Shown here: positions 26,417-34,438 of the stretch, piece after piece | How the letters are laid out: each line of letters begins with the position of its first letter | Numbering within the stretch: position 1 is the stretch's first letter | Assembly (NCBI RefSeq): GCF_014654675.1 | Contig: NZ_BNBC01000016.1 | Coordinates: forward strand, 1-64,000 | DNA length: 64,000 nucleotides | Origin: Streptomyces spiralis | GTDB lineage: Bacteria; Actinomycetota; Actinomycetes; Streptomycetales; Streptomycetaceae | Direction: 5' to 3' | Program-made: the position numbers and the translations under genes | Notes under the pieces: generated by a model | Database searches by the model: none | The model's input: the letters and a program-made list of their open reading frames with translations, nothing else | What the model was told of the DNA's origin: nothing

Positions 26417-26884
26417 ATGACCGCAAGACCCGCACGGTCCGTACGTTGCGCGCGTCCCGTTCTCGGCGTCCTCGGCGTGGCCGCCGCGATGCTGCTCCTG
26501 GCCGCACCGGCCGCGCCCGCCCACGTGGCCGCGTCGGCCGCCGACGAGACGGTGACCGTCGATCCGGCGGCCGGGCTGGCGGCCGACGGCACCGTCACGA
26601 TCTCCGGCACCTACCGCTGCACCGGCGCCGACGGACCGGTCTTCGTCAGCTCCGGCATCAGCCGGAAGGACTCCGCCACCCGCTACGGCATCGGCGGCAC
26701 CCGAGCCGTGTGCGACGGCGCCGAGCACACCTGGACGAACACGGGCAAGCCCTCGGACACCCTGGACCCGGGCACCGCGCACGTCGAGGCGACCATCATG
26801 GAACTCACCCCCCAGGGGGGCCTGCCGCTGCTGCCCCGCTTCCACGCGGTCGGCGAGCAGGACGTGACCCTGACCCGCGCCTGA
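26417..26884 (+). CDS. Secreted DUF6299 family protein
   Basis: 155 residues from the ATG at 26417 (GGGAGG 9-14 bases upstream). A long Sec signal peptide ends near APAHVAA (about residue 37). The mature part is a small beta-sandwich-like domain (TVTVDPAAG, GTVTISGTYRC, GGTRAVCDGAEHTW, AHVEATIMELTP) with two Cys likely in a disulphide. This matches the Streptomyces DUF6299 family of secreted proteins without known role. It is monocistronic and convergent with the MFS gene. Confidence 0.7.
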   Translation: MTARPARSVRCARPVLGVLGVAAAMLLLAAPAAPAHVAASAADETVTVDPAAGLAADGTVTISGTYRCTGADGPVFVSSGISRKDSATRYGIGGTRAVCDGAEHTWTNTGKPSDTLDPGTAHVEATIMELTPQGGLPLLPRFHAVGEQDVTLTRA

Positions 26885-26914
26885 CCGGCGGCCGGCGGCT
26901 CCCCGACGTCGCCG

Positions 26915-28335
26915 TCACATCCTCCTGATGGCGGCGAACGTGACCAGGACCAGCCCGGCAGCGACCCAGAAGGCGGCCTCGACGGCATGCAGGGCGGCCG
27001 AGGGACCACTAGAGGGTGCGGCGCCGGAGAGATAGACGCTGCCGAGGACCGCCACCCCGAGCGTGGCACCCAACTGCTGGACGGCGTTGAGAAGACCGGC
27101 GGCGGAACCGACCTCCTGCGGCCGCAGCGGCTCCAGCGCGATGGTGAAGAACGCGGGCGTGAAGAGCCCGACCCCGAGCCCGATGACGCCGAGCGCGTAC
27201 AGCAGCGGCGTGGGGTAGCCCGTGGGGCTCGCGGAGCGGTAGACGGCGACGGCGGCGAGGGCGCCGGCCAGCAGCACGGCGAGTCCGAGGGGCATCATGC
27301 GGTGCCCGTAACGCTTGACGAGGTGGGCGCCGGCCACCCAGGAGGCGAGGGCCAGACCGACCGACCACGGGACGAGACTCAGCCCCGACTTCAGCACTCC
27401 GCTGGCAGCGCGAGTTGGAGATGGAGCACGACGACCGTCGTCAGACCGTTGGTGACGGCGAAGAACACCGTCGAGGTCACCAGGGCGGCGGGAAAACCAC
27501 GGCGGGCGAAGAGACTCGGCTCCACCAGCGGGGTGCGGCCCGCGCCGGCGACCCTGCGCTGGTGCACCGCGAACACGGCCATGAGACACAGCCCGGCGGC
27601 GATGCCCGCCCAGCTCCACCCGGACAGCGCGGTGAGATCGGCTCCGATGAGCGGACGGACGAGGAGCCCGACACCGGCCATCGCCAGGAGCGTGCCCGTC
27701 ACATCGAGGGTGGGCCGCTCGGGGGCGCGGTCCTCCATGAGCCGGGGGGAGAGCGCCAGAACGACCAGGCACAGGGGGATGTTCACGAGAAAGACGGCGC
27801 GCCACGACGAGCCGAAGAGATCGGCGTGCGTGATGAGACCACCGAGCACCGGCCCGCACACGGCGGACAGCCCCATGACAGGCCCGATGCTGCCGAGCGC
27901 CTTGGACATCTCGGCCCCGGAGAACATGGTCCGGATCAGACCGATGGTCTGAGGAATGATCAGGGCCGCGGCGGCCCCTTGCACCGCACGGAAGGCGATC
28001 AGAGCTCCCACTCCGGGCGCGAGGGCACACGCGGCGGACGCGGCCATGAACCCCGTGACCCCGATCACGAACAGCCGCCGCCGGCCGGCGATGTCCCCCA
28101 ACCGGCCACCGCCGACCAGCAGCACGGCGAACGGCAGGGTGTACGCGGCCGTGAACCACTGGACATCGGACACCGCCCCGCCCAGATCGGCATGGATCGC
28201 CGGTGCGGCGACCTGCACGACGGTCGCGTCCAGCAGATTCATCGCCTCCCCGAGCAAGAGCGCGACGAGCCCCGCCCATCGCCATCGGTACGCCGCCGCA
28301 CCCGGAGCAGGCGTCAACACACGCTCGGCAGTCAT
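26915..28335 (-). pseudogene. MFS drug-efflux-type transporter broken by a frameshift
   Basis: From the ATG at 28335 (GGGGAGG upstream) the first frame encodes an EmrB/QacA-type transporter start. It has NLLDATVVQVAAPAI, LLVGGGRLGDIAGRRR (motif A) and FRAVQGAAAALIIP, then stops at 27391 after LHLQLALPAEC. Coding resumes in another frame (GVLKSGLSLVPWSVGLALAS) and continues to 26915 with four more helices. A missing base in the segment 27393-27415 would join the frames into one 473-residue protein. Either the gene is inactivated or the assembly has a one-base error. The intact family exports drugs or metabolites in exchange for protons. Confidence 0.8.
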
Positions 28336-28543
28336 CGAATGTCCTCCCCACCGCCAACGACACGCCGATCCCGGTCCGCCTCGGCGACGAACCGGGATCG
28401 ACCGTGACGAGCGTGCAGGCGGGAAGCGAACTACTCCACCCAGAGCATGAAACTCGAGGATCCTCTCCACCGAAGTGGCCTCGAGTGCCGATTCCCCACG
28501 CATCACCCCGGTGCGGAACGCCTCAGCGTGCCGCACATATCTG

Positions 28544-30160
28544 TCATGCGGTGACGTTGCCCGTGGTCGTGAGGGTGCCCGTGCCCTGGTCGAGCAAGGC
28601 TCCGGAGCCCCATCCCCGCAAGTCGTTGCCGGTCACCCAAGTGCCCTTCGAGCCGGGCAGGACAGCGATGGCCGCGGTGGCGGCGGTCTGTTCCGCCCCC
28701 TGGCGAACGACGTTGCCCTGGCAGGACATGTTCGGCGCGGCGCCTCCCAGCCGGATGCCGTAGGTGGCGGCGGAGCCCGCGGTGTTCGCTCCGGTGACGT
28801 GGTTGTCCCGCACGGCCGCGTCAGGGCACCCGACCGCGATTCCGTGGCCGGCGACGCCGTCGACCCGGTTACCGGTGACAAGGGGCGCGTCGCCGTTCAT
28901 GGCGGCACCGGACAGACCTACATCGACACCGATGCCGTCCCCCGCGCAGTCGGCCACCGTGTTCTGGGCGATCACCACACCGGGCGAGTGCTGGACATGA
29001 ATGCCCTGGCAGTTGTTCACGCCCGTGCCCTTCACGGTTTCCGACACGGTGTTTCCGGTGATCGCGGCGCGACGGGCGTACTTCACGTAGATTCCGGTCT
29101 CTCCCTGGACTCGGGTGACCACGTTGCCGCTGATGGACAGACCCGTGACGGCATCGGTGACGACGATGCCGCCGCCCGTCGAGGAGCCCGTGCCCGTGTC
29201 GGTGATGACGTTTCCTTCGACGGACAGAGCGGACAGGGAGTTTCCGCCCAGGGATTCGACCTTGATTCCGCTGATCTGCGCCCGTGTCACGGTGTTCGCG
29301 TGCACCATCGAACCGCTCCAGTCCACGACCCGCACCCCGTGGCCCGCCGCGGCCTCGACATGGTTGTCGAGCACCCTGACGCCGGTGTGCACCACGCCGG
29401 CCTTGCCCCCGTGGTCACCGCACAGTGCGCCGTACAGGCCGTGCGGCGAGTCCACGAGGGTGCAGCCGGTGACCAGGATGTCGGCGCAGGGCGTGTCGTC
29501 GTACGGCGGGCACGGCAGGGACGCCTCGCTGATGGCGCCGGTGATCTGTACGGCCTCCTTCTCGCTGCGGGTGGTGTACGTGGCATCCAGGCCGTCGAAG
29601 ACACAACCCACGATCCGCGCCCGCCGCACGGCGTTGAGCTCCACCGCATGCGCCGAGGGCACGCGCAGGATCGTGCAGTCCTGGACGAGGACGTCCTCGC
29701 AGTGCCCGAAGCCCATGGCGTCGGAGGTTCTGGTGTACACATCGCCTGCCATGTCCCATATGCCGCCCAGCACGGTCAGGTTCCCGGCGCCCGAGTAACC
29801 GGGAGCGTTCGTGGCGGCGTCGAAGTTCTTCAGCAGCGCACCGCTGTCGGCCCGCCGGGTGATGCGCGCCCCGTGCGCGTTCACGGTCATCCCCGCGCCC
29901 ATGATCAGGGAAGCGCCGACGAGATAGCTTCCCGGTGGAATCAGCACCGTGGCACTGCAGGAGGCGGAGCGAGCGGCGCCGAACGCCTGGACGAACGCCG
30001 AGGTGTCGTCCGTGTTTCCGTCCCCCACCGCCCCGTACGCGCGCACATCGAACACCGACGCCGTACCGGCAGCCGCCGCTCGCGGCGCGTCGGCCAGTCC
30101 GGCAACCCCCCGGACACCGATGGCTCCACCCGTGCCGAGCAGCATGGACCGACGCTTCAT
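28544..30160 (-). CDS. Secreted right-handed beta-helix protein (pectate-lyase-3-like)
   Basis: 538 residues from the ATG at 30160. The N-terminus (KRRSMLLGTGGAIGVRGVAG) resembles a twin-arginine signal ending near residue 31. The mature chain opens with FDVRAYGAVGDGNTDDTSAF, the signature of pectate-lyase-3/GH28/GH55 beta-helices. It continues as repeated coils such as VSGNVVTRV, ITGNTVSET, IAQNTVADC, VTGNRVDG and VTGNDLRG (PbH1 repeats) to the end. Activity on an acidic polysaccharide is likely, but no catalytic residues can be assigned. It is a single gene upstream of the broken MFS gene on the same strand. Confidence 0.82.
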   Translation of the reverse strand: MKRRSMLLGTGGAIGVRGVAGLADAPRAAAAGTASVFDVRAYGAVGDGNTDDTSAFVQAFGAARSASCSATVLIPPGSYLVGASLIMGAGMTVNAHGARITRRADSGALLKNFDAATNAPGYSGAGNLTVLGGIWDMAGDVYTRTSDAMGFGHCEDVLVQDCTILRVPSAHAVELNAVRRARIVGCVFDGLDATYTTRSEKEAVQITGAISEASLPCPPYDDTPCADILVTGCTLVDSPHGLYGALCGDHGGKAGVVHTGVRVLDNHVEAAAGHGVRVVDWSGSMVHANTVTRAQISGIKVESLGGNSLSALSVEGNVITDTGTGSSTGGGIVVTDAVTGLSISGNVVTRVQGETGIYVKYARRAAITGNTVSETVKGTGVNNCQGIHVQHSPGVVIAQNTVADCAGDGIGVDVGLSGAAMNGDAPLVTGNRVDGVAGHGIAVGCPDAAVRDNHVTGANTAGSAATYGIRLGGAAPNMSCQGNVVRQGAEQTAATAAIAVLPGSKGTWVTGNDLRGWGSGALLDQGTGTLTTTGNVTA

Positions 30161-30584
30161 GTCCCACCTCACGAATACCGGAAGGGCCGGCGGCAGCCGG
30201 CCGAGAGGCAAGATCATAAGGAGTGGGACACAGGGCGGCCCCGGCCGCGGGGCAGGCGGTCGTGGATGCCCTCACCGAGCCGAACTTCCCCGGTCTGGAA
30301 CGGGGTTGCGGTCCCCGAGGCGCCGCCGCACCCCCTCCAGAATCGCCTTCGCCGAACCGCCGTGGACAATGAGGGCTTCTGCAAGTGCCCCGAAGGCTCA
30401 GCGGGGGACCGCTGCACCAATCTCCATGTCGAACAGAGGCAGGGGCAGCGCGTCGGAGCCGCGGTTGGTGTTGGGTTGGCAGGGGAGTCGGCTGCCGCGG
30501 CACCTGGAGCAGCTGGACGGGTGGGTGGCATCGCGGTGATGGCACGACTGGGGCTACGAACATGTTGGAAGACAGGGAGGGACC
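30161..30584. other. 424-base intergenic region without a recognised gene
   Basis: It lies between two divergent genes. Around 30181-30232 there is a purine-rich AT-containing stretch (AAGATCATAAGGAG) that could serve the beta-helix gene promoter. Roughly 30240-30400 keeps coding-like composition on the minus strand but with frame changes, so it may be an old gene remnant. A GGGAGGGACC ribosome site precedes the next gene. Confidence 0.5.
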
Positions 30585-31892
30585 ATGACTGACGAGCGCA
30601 AGGGGACCGTGCCCGTGTGGACGCTGGCGACCGCTGATGTCAGGGTGCCGGGCTTGACCGCGGGTGAGTCGATGACGGCTGAGCGGCTGGCCGAATTGCG
30701 CGGAGTGCTGGCCGTCCTGGCCGACGAGCCGATCGTCACACTTGAGGTGCATCCGCTGCCCGACAAGATCGACCGTGGACGCGGCATCCCGCTCGACGCC
30801 GCGAGCCCCTTGGCGCAGCACCTGTCGCAGTTCATCACGCGATCGGCGCGCAGTTCCCTTACGACGGCCAGAGCGACCGCTTCCGGCGAGAACCTGTATC
30901 GCATGGTGGTCCCGGCAAAGGTCGCCGCCCAGTTCGGGCAGGGCCTCGTCCGCCCGATGGCATCGAAGGCGGCGGCCGGTGGCATCCACAGTGCACTCAT
31001 GAACTCAACCGGCATCGCCGCCAACGCGACGTTCGTGCCGGTCGGAGGAGCGGCAGCGGCGGGCGCAGTCGGCGGGGCCGGTGCGACCGCCGGTGCCGTG
31101 GCCGCCGGCGGCACTGCGCTCACCGTGGCCGCTCCGCTCGTGCTCATGGCCGTGGCGGTGGGAGTGAGCGCGCACGCCGACCACAAGCGCCGCCAGGCCA
31201 TCGAACACATCACAGAACTGTTGGAGCAGCTTCAGCAGGAGAAACTCGACGACGAGCACAGCGCACTCAACGGCTGCCGGGGCGCCATCGACAAGGCCAC
31301 GGCCATCCTGCTCGACCAGGGCAAGCTCGGCGTCTCGCTGGGACTCGACTCGGCCGTGCACACCCTCGACACGGCGCTGAGCAAGGCCGACCTCCGCCTG
31401 GCCCGATGGCAGAGTGCGCTCGACAGACTGCCCGAGGGTAGGGCCGTCGAACTCAGCACGCTGACCAAGTCGTTCCCCGGCGTCGACGACGACGGCGGCA
31501 TGTTCCGTACCCACCTCCAACTCGCCTCCCTGGCCATCGCGCTGATGCGGAGGGTCGTCGTCCTCCAGGCCGTCGAGCATGCCCAGAGCGAGCCCGGCAA
31601 CCCGTTCGAGAACTTCACCCGAGCACTCAAGCGCGATCAACAGCGCCTCGACGAACTGGAGTCGGGCATCGCCGGTGTCCTGGTACGCCTGTCGGCACTG
31701 GAACTGGGCCGCCCGAGCGGCATGCGGCCCGTCTTCACGACCGGTGAAGTCGATCGCTTGATGAGTGCGGCCCACCGGATTCACCAGCTGGGCGACGGCA
31801 TCGTGGCCGACAGTCGCACGACAGACGTGGCGATCGAGATCGCCCGCGACAAGGACGGCTCGGTGGTGGTGTTCCCTGCGCTGGCCGCGTAG
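30585..31892 (+). CDS. Unrecognised protein with a Gly/Ala-rich membrane hairpin and helical tail
   Basis: 435 residues; family not recognised. Residues 1-130 are mixed alpha/beta (VWTLATADVRVPGL; ADEPIVTLEVHPLP). Residues about 145-195 are Gly/Ala-rich and strongly hydrophobic (VGGAAAAGAVGGAGATAGAV, then LVLMAVAVGVSA), with GxxxG spacing like a two-helix membrane hairpin. The rest (200-425) is helical with heptad-like Leu (HITELLEQLQQEKLDD; LDELESGIAGVLVRLSALEL). There is no signal peptide or catalytic motif. The ATG has GGGAGGGACC upstream. The next upstream gene is divergent and the downstream stretch holds only a relic, so it appears monocistronic and accessory. A pore-forming or membrane-associated role is speculation. 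Confidence 0.75.
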   Translation: MTDERKGTVPVWTLATADVRVPGLTAGESMTAERLAELRGVLAVLADEPIVTLEVHPLPDKIDRGRGIPLDAASPLAQHLSQFITRSARSSLTTARATASGENLYRMVVPAKVAAQFGQGLVRPMASKAAAGGIHSALMNSTGIAANATFVPVGGAAAAGAVGGAGATAGAVAAGGTALTVAAPLVLMAVAVGVSAHADHKRRQAIEHITELLEQLQQEKLDDEHSALNGCRGAIDKATAILLDQGKLGVSLGLDSAVHTLDTALSKADLRLARWQSALDRLPEGRAVELSTLTKSFPGVDDDGGMFRTHLQLASLAIALMRRVVVLQAVEHAQSEPGNPFENFTRALKRDQQRLDELESGIAGVLVRLSALELGRPSGMRPVFTTGEVDRLMSAAHRIHQLGDGIVADSRTTDVAIEIARDKDGSVVVFPALAA

Positions 31893-31921
31893 CTGGACCA
31901 GGGTGACCTGATGTCACTCGC

Positions 31922-32325
31922 TCACCGGTCGGCACTGCCGGGTGGGACGACCCATTCGGTGGGCTGGCCGGTGAGGGGGGTGATCATGTCGAAGCCGGCG
32001 TCGAGGGCATGGCACTGGATCTCGAGAGCGGTGAAGGCGCCGTCGTCGGTTCCGTGGTGGTCGAAGCTCTGGTCGATCAGTTCCCCAGGTGGTCGACATC
32101 CGGCCGCACCTCGGCGTGCGCCGCCTCAAGGAATCGATGCCGGACGCCACCGAGGTGCTTCCAGGGCTTCCTGCCGTGGGGCGTCCCGTGGCAGTACGTG
32201 TCGCCAAGAGCGTCAGGCCGATGTCCTTCCGGTGACGCACACGTGGAGTGCCGGGCAATCCCTCCTCCAGCCCCCGAGGCCGGCAGTCTCTCGGCCTCGG
32301 CCCAAAAGTCCCTGAGAAGTCCCAC
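31922..32325 (-). pseudogene. Frameshifted relic of a small hypothetical gene
   Basis: Read on the minus strand, one frame gives LGDTYCHGTPHGRKPWKHLG, HRFLEAAHAEV and VDHLG, then stops at 32077. Shifting one base in the GGGG run near 32081-32085 continues with ELIDQSFDHHGTDDGAFTAL, QCHALDAGFDMITPL and PTEWVVPPGSADR, then a stop at 31922. Both parts have good codon usage, so this was one gene that lost a base in a G run. The family is not known to me and the N-terminus is unclear. Confidence 0.65.
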
Positions 32326-32340
32326 AGGCGAAGCCGAACC

Positions 32341-32372
32341 CCTCCTGGCTTACATACAAGCAGGTCAGGAGG
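32341..32372. terminator. Hairpin downstream of murA2
   Basis: CCTCCTG (32341-32347) and GCTT (32348-32351) pair with CAGGAGG (32366-32372) and AAGC (32358-32361), giving a bulged 11-bp stem 28 bases after the murA2 stop. Confidence 0.55.
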
Positions 32373-32400
32373 GGTGTGGCGGCGTTGTTTCCGAGAGCGG

Positions 32401-33930
32401 TCAGATGTCCCGGAAGATCTCGATCTGTGCCCCGATCGAGTTCAGGCGCTCGGCGAGGTCCTCGTAACCGCGGTTGATGACGTAGACGTTGCGCAGCACG
32501 GACGTGCCCTCCGCGGCCATCATGGCCAGCAGGACGACGACGGCGGGGCGCAGGGCGGGCGGGCACATCATCTCGGCGGCGCGCCAGCGGGTCGGGCCCT
32601 CGACGAGGACGCGGTGCGGGTCCAGCAACTGCAGTCGGCCGCCGAGGCGGTTGAGGTCCGTGAGGTAGATCGCACGGTTGTCGTAGACCCAGTCGTGGAT
32701 CAGGGTCTTGCCCTGGGCCACCGCCGCGATGGCCGCGAAGAACGGCACGTTGTCGATGTTCAGGCCGGGGAACGGCATCGGGTGGATCTTGTCGATCGGC
32801 GCCTCCAGCTTGGAGGGGTGCACGGTCAGGTCCACCAGGCGCGTACGGCCGTTGTCGGCCACGTACTCCGGGGTGCGGTCGTGGTCGAGGCCCATCTCCT
32901 CCAGCACCGCGAGCTCGATCTCCAGGAACTCGATCGGTACCCGGCGCACCGTCAGCTCCGACTCCGTGACGACCGCGGCGGCGAGCAGGCTCATCGCCTC
33001 CACCGGGTCCTCGGAGGGGGAGTAGTCCACGTCCACGTCGATGTCCGGCACGCCGTGGACGGTGAGCGTGGTCGTGCCGATGCCCTCCACCCGGACGCCC
33101 AGCGCCTCAAGGAAGAAGCACAGGTCCTGGACCATGTAGTTGGAGGAGGCGTTGCGGATGACGGTCACGCCGTCGTGGCGGGCGGCCGCCAGCAGCGCGT
33201 TCTCGGTCACGGTGTCGCCGCGCTCGGTCAGCACGATCGGGCGGTCCGGGCGGACTGAGCGGTCCACGGTGGCGTGGTACTGCCCCTCGGTGGCCGCCAC
33301 CTCCAGGCCGAACCGGCGCAGCGCGATCATGTGCGGCTCGATGGTGCGGGTGCCGAGGTCGCAGCCGCCCGCGTACGGCAGCTTGAAGCGGTCCATACGG
33401 TGCAGCAGCGGGCCGAGGAACATGATGATGGACCGGGTGCGGACGGCCGCCTCGGCGTCGATGGCGTCCAGGTCGAGGCCGGCCGGCGGCACGATCTCCA
33501 GGTCTACGCCTTCGTTGATCCAGCGGGTGCGCACGCCGATCGAGCCCAGCACCTCCAGCAGGCGGTAGACCTCCTCGATCCGCGCCACCCGGCGCAGCAC
33601 CGTGCGCCCCCGGTTCAGCAGCGAGGCGCACAGCAGGGCGACGCAGGCGTTCTTGCTCGTCTTCACGTCGATGGCGCCGGACAGCCGGCGGCCGCCGACC
33701 ACCCGCAGATGCATCGGGCCCGCGTAGCCGAGCGACACGATCTCGCTGTCCAGGGCTTCTCCTATGCGGGCGATCATCTCAAGGCTGATGTTCTGGTTGC
33801 CTCGTTCGATGCGGTTGACGGCGCTCTGACTGGTGCCGAGTGCCTCGGCGAGCTGCGCCTGCGTCCAGCCGCGGTGCTGCCGGGCGTCACGGATGAGCTT
33901 GCCGATGCGTACGAGGTAGTCGTCTGCCAT
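32401..33930 (-). CDS. murA2: UDP-GlcNAc 1-carboxyvinyltransferase (MurA paralogue) fused to an N-terminal XRE helix-turn-helix
   Basis: 509 residues (ordinary MurA is about 420). Residues about 8-65 form a Cro/CI-type DNA-binding domain: IGKLIRDARQHRGWTQAQLA, TSQSAVNRIERGNQNIS. The MurA/EPSP-synthase barrel follows from about 73 (HLRVVGGRRLSGAIDVKTSKN). The active-site Cys 190 is kept in YAGGCDLGTRTIEPHM, and SKNACVAL and NIDNVPFFAAIAAV resemble substrate-binding motifs. MurA transfers enolpyruvate to UDP-GlcNAc, the first committed step of peptidoglycan synthesis. The fusion suggests an enzyme that also binds DNA, possibly its own operator 13 bases upstream. It probably is not the main housekeeping MurA, and activity is untested here. 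Confidence 0.88.
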   Translation of the reverse strand: MADDYLVRIGKLIRDARQHRGWTQAQLAEALGTSQSAVNRIERGNQNISLEMIARIGEALDSEIVSLGYAGPMHLRVVGGRRLSGAIDVKTSKNACVALLCASLLNRGRTVLRRVARIEEVYRLLEVLGSIGVRTRWINEGVDLEIVPPAGLDLDAIDAEAAVRTRSIIMFLGPLLHRMDRFKLPYAGGCDLGTRTIEPHMIALRRFGLEVAATEGQYHATVDRSVRPDRPIVLTERGDTVTENALLAAARHDGVTVIRNASSNYMVQDLCFFLEALGVRVEGIGTTTLTVHGVPDIDVDVDYSPSEDPVEAMSLLAAAVVTESELTVRRVPIEFLEIELAVLEEMGLDHDRTPEYVADNGRTRLVDLTVHPSKLEAPIDKIHPMPFPGLNIDNVPFFAAIAAVAQGKTLIHDWVYDNRAIYLTDLNRLGGRLQLLDPHRVLVEGPTRWRAAEMMCPPALRPAVVVLLAMMAAEGTSVLRNVYVINRGYEDLAERLNSIGAQIEIFRDI

Positions 33931-33942
33931 GAGGTTGAGGTT

Positions 33943-33958
33943 ATCTCAGATATGAGAT
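33943..33958. promoter_or_regulatory. Palindromic operator candidate in front of murA2
   Basis: ATCTCA-GATA-TGAGAT is a perfect 6+6 inverted repeat centred about 20 bases upstream of the murA2 start codon, where the core promoter should lie. An XRE domain dimer commonly binds such a site, so autoregulation by the murA2 product itself is a reasonable inference. Confidence 0.5.
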
Positions 33959-33995
33959 GGTGCCCGTCAGGGGGGTCCATTCGGGTGATGGGCCG

Positions 33996-34193
33996 TCAGT
34001 GGTGCCTGCTCGTACGGGTTCGACGCCACCCGAAAGGTCCAGGCAAATCCACTGATGTCGTATGACGTCCGGTGCTGCTGTGGGTGTGTCGCGGTCCGTT
34101 CTTCCCGCCGACGGTGACGGACCAGGAGCGTTTGTTGATGCTGAGCCGCACCCCGGGAAGAATTCGAAAACTCTTGCGGAACGTCAGCGGCAT
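33996..34193 (-). CDS. DUF4236 small protein
   Basis: 65 residues, starting at the ATG at 34193 with AAGGAG 7 bases upstream. The chain begins MPLTFRKSFRILPGVRLSIN and continues KRSWSVTVGGKNG, with TSVDLPGPFGWR near the end. This is the DUF4236 pattern (FRKSF-I-PG-R-N-S--S-S-G), a short basic beta-rich module found alone or at the start of longer bacterial and phage-linked proteins. The function is unknown. It lies between murA2 (same strand, 65 bases) and the divergent PIG-L gene. Confidence 0.75.
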   Translation of the reverse strand: MPLTFRKSFRILPGVRLSINKRSWSVTVGGKNGPRHTHSSTGRHTTSVDLPGPFGWRRTRTSRHH

Positions 34194-34438
34194 GCGGTGT
34201 CTCCTTCCTGGCCGCCACGCCCTGGGGCCTTGCACGTTCACTGCCACGTTCTCTCCGGATACCCCGACTTGGACTACTGATGGCCGGACGCCGGGAGTTC
34301 GCCGCCGCCCGGGCGGTCCTGTCGGCGCATGTGACCTGGATCACCGTGGGCGGCGAAACCCGACATTCTTCCCGCCGCTCTTCTTCTGCGAATGGGGTGG
34401 TGGAACGACTGTCCCGCGCGTGAACGGAGCCGGAACGA

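Noticed and set aside
30240..30530. Possible minus-strand remnant upstream of the beta-helix gene
   Set aside because: Frames break repeatedly and no family is recognisable, so it is noted only as intergenic sequence.
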